6,348 nucleotides of DNA from Clostridia bacterium (GTDB lineage Bacteria > Bacillota_A > Clostridia > Christensenellales > Aristaeellaceae): contig JAFQGN010000238.1 of NCBI GenBank assembly GCA_017398245.1, positions 1 to 6,348 of the forward strand, read 5' to 3'. Each line of letters begins with the position of its first letter. Position 1 is the stretch's first letter. Below the pieces are notes generated by a model. The model did no database searches. It had not been told where the DNA came from and was given only the letters and a program-made list of their open reading frames with translations. Positions 5,002-6,348 of this stretch are shown here, one piece after another. A program made the position numbers and the translations under genes.

Positions 5002-6348
5002 ATGGCAGGCATTCCGGCAAGTTTTGCTTTGATCCGTCAGGCGGTGGAAAAGCATCAGGAGCGCATCCTTGCGGCAGAGCGCTATATCTGGGCGAACCCC
5101 GAGACCGGGTATAAAGAGGTAAAAACGGCGAAATACATGGAAGAGGCGTTTGAGGCGCTCGGATACGAGCTGATCCGAGCGGGGGACATTCCCGGCTTCT
5201 ATACGGTGCTGGATACCGGTCTGCCCGGGCCGGAAGTGCTGGTTCTGGGCGAGCTGGATTCGCTGCTGTGCCCGGAACACCCAGAAGCCGATCCGGCCAC
5301 CGGCGCGGTACACTGCTGCGGACACCATGCGCAGTGCGCGGCGCTTATCGGCGTTGCAGCCGCGCTCAAGGAACCGGGCATGCTCGATGGCCTTTCCGGC
5401 CGCATCCGCCTGTGCGCTGTGCCGGCGGAGGAGCTTATCGAGATCGAATATCGCGCGCAGCTCAAGCAGCAGGGGCGCATCCGCCATATGGGCGGCAAAT
5501 CGGAATTTCTGCGCCGCGGATACTTTGACGGCGTGGATCTTGCATTCATGGTGCATACATCCGGCGGGGAAAGCTTTTCCATGAGCGGCGGCTCGGTTGG
5601 CTGCCTTGCCAAAAAGGTGATCTATAAGGGCCGCGCTTCTCATGCGGGCGGAAGCCCGTGGGACGGCTGCAACGCGCTGTATGCTGCCAATCTCGGCCTG
5701 TCCGCCGTGAACTCCGTGCGCGAGACCTTCCGCGATAAGGACATGATCCGCGTGCATCCCATCATCACAAAGGGAGGCAGCGTGGTCAACGCCATTCCGG
5801 ATACTGTGGTTGTGGAAAGCTATGTGCGCGGTTTGAGCTTTGCTGCGATCGAAGACGCGAACTTCCGCGTCAACCGCGCGCTCATCGGCGCGGCCCTGTC
5901 CCTTGGCGCGAATATTTCCATAGAAGATATCCCCGGCTACGCTCCGCTGACCAACAGCGAGGGCATGAAGCAGATGGCCGTCGAAGCGGCGGCTGTCATG
6001 CCGGAGGTGTCCGTCACCAATTCCGGCAATTTCGGCTCCGGCAGCACCGATATGGGCGATCTTTCTGTGCTCATGCCCGCCATTCACGGCTATGCGCCTG
6101 GCGCGGTAGGCAGGTCGCACGGCAGCGATTACCGCATCGAAAACCCGTATCTCGCGTGCGTAGGCAGCGCGATATGGCAGGTGTCCATGCTCGTCCTTCT
6201 GCTCAAGGACGACGCGCAGCGTGCAAAAGAGATCCTCGCGGGCTTCACGCCTCAGTTTGCCAGCAAGGAAGAATATTTCGCCGCGTTCGATCGGCTCGAA
6301 TGCTCCGGCGATCGGATCGAATACACGGAAGACGGCGTAGCGAAAGTG
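5002..6348 (+). CDS. M20D-family metallo-amidohydrolase (AbgB/aminoacylase type), partial at right edge
   Basis: The reading frame is open for 449 residues to the window edge with no stop. The family is usually 400-480 residues, so little is missing. It encodes a two-metal zinc/manganese-type hydrolase that cleaves an amide bond, such as an N-acyl amino acid, p-aminobenzoyl-glutamate or a dipeptide-like substrate. Matches to the M20D ligand set are HCCGHH (C106, H108; usual form HACGHD), PAEE (E143 as likely catalytic base, E144 as metal ligand), MVHTSG (H185) and AIHGYAPG (H362). The small dimerisation domain is seen in GRASHAGGSPWDGCNALYAA and the following RVHPIITKGGSVVNAIPDTV. A segment between E144 and H185 (about 147-180, containing RHMGGKSEFLRRGYFDGVD) resembles the AbgB-like branch. 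No signal peptide is present, so it should be cytoplasmic. Its true substrate cannot be named from sequence. Confidence 0.92.
   Translation, partial: MAGIPASFALIRQAVEKHQERILAAERYIWANPETGYKEVKTAKYMEEAFEALGYELIRAGDIPGFYTVLDTGLPGPEVLVLGELDSLLCPEHPEADPATGAVHCCGHHAQCAALIGVAAALKEPGMLDGLSGRIRLCAVPAEELIEIEYRAQLKQQGRIRHMGGKSEFLRRGYFDGVDLAFMVHTSGGESFSMSGGSVGCLAKKVIYKGRASHAGGSPWDGCNALYAANLGLSAVNSVRETFRDKDMIRVHPIITKGGSVVNAIPDTVVVESYVRGLSFAAIEDANFRVNRALIGAALSLGANISIEDIPGYAPLTNSEGMKQMAVEAAAVMPEVSVTNSGNFGSGSTDMGDLSVLMPAIHGYAPGAVGRSHGSDYRIENPYLACVGSAIWQVSMLVLLLKDDAQRAKEILAGFTPQFASKEEYFAAFDRLECSGDRIEYTEDGVAKV

Noticed and set aside
4954..6120. Minus-strand open frame (388 codons) antisense to the M20D gene
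   Set aside because: Its translation is unrecognisable, and it begins inside a gene with clear M20D motifs. It is a shadow frame.

Overview
The window looks like an ordinary stretch of a moderately GC-rich, probably Gram-positive chromosome. I would guess a gut-type Clostridia member of the Bacillota, from sigma-A-like promoters (two with 17-bp spacers and near-consensus boxes), strong purine-rich Shine-Dalgarno sites and the type of gene content. This is inference: there is no rRNA or other marker gene to place it. No mobile element, CRISPR array, tRNA or rRNA is visible.

Layout. (1) Positions 1-2273, minus strand: a P2-type (SERCA/PMR1-like) calcium-transporting ATPase, complete at its N-terminus and cut by the left window edge in its membrane C-terminus. 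(2) 2274-2740: a 467-bp gap holding the ATPase promoter region, with a perfect inverted repeat ATACTATG-N5-CATAGTAT, and a long hairpin just after the next gene. (3) 2741-4822, minus strand: a complete glycoside hydrolase family 92 (GH92) alpha-mannosidase without a signal peptide. (4) 4823-5001: a compact divergent promoter region. Two good promoters stand back to back, and their -35 boxes lie inside one perfect 7-bp inverted repeat. (5) 5002-6348, plus strand: an M20D-family metallo-amidohydrolase (AbgB / aminoacylase type), complete at its N-terminus and cut by the right window edge near its natural end.

How the parts relate. The ATPase has its own promoter and is probably expressed separately from GH92, although both are on the minus strand. 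GH92 and the M20D hydrolase share the divergent control region, so they may be co-regulated. Both are predicted cytoplasmic hydrolases: one trims mannose from imported oligosaccharides, the other cleaves an amide bond in an N-acyl or peptide-like substrate. No transporter or regulator is present in the window to confirm a common pathway. I see no convincing novel system. The points most worth a second look are the two regulatory regions and some family-level details in the three proteins.
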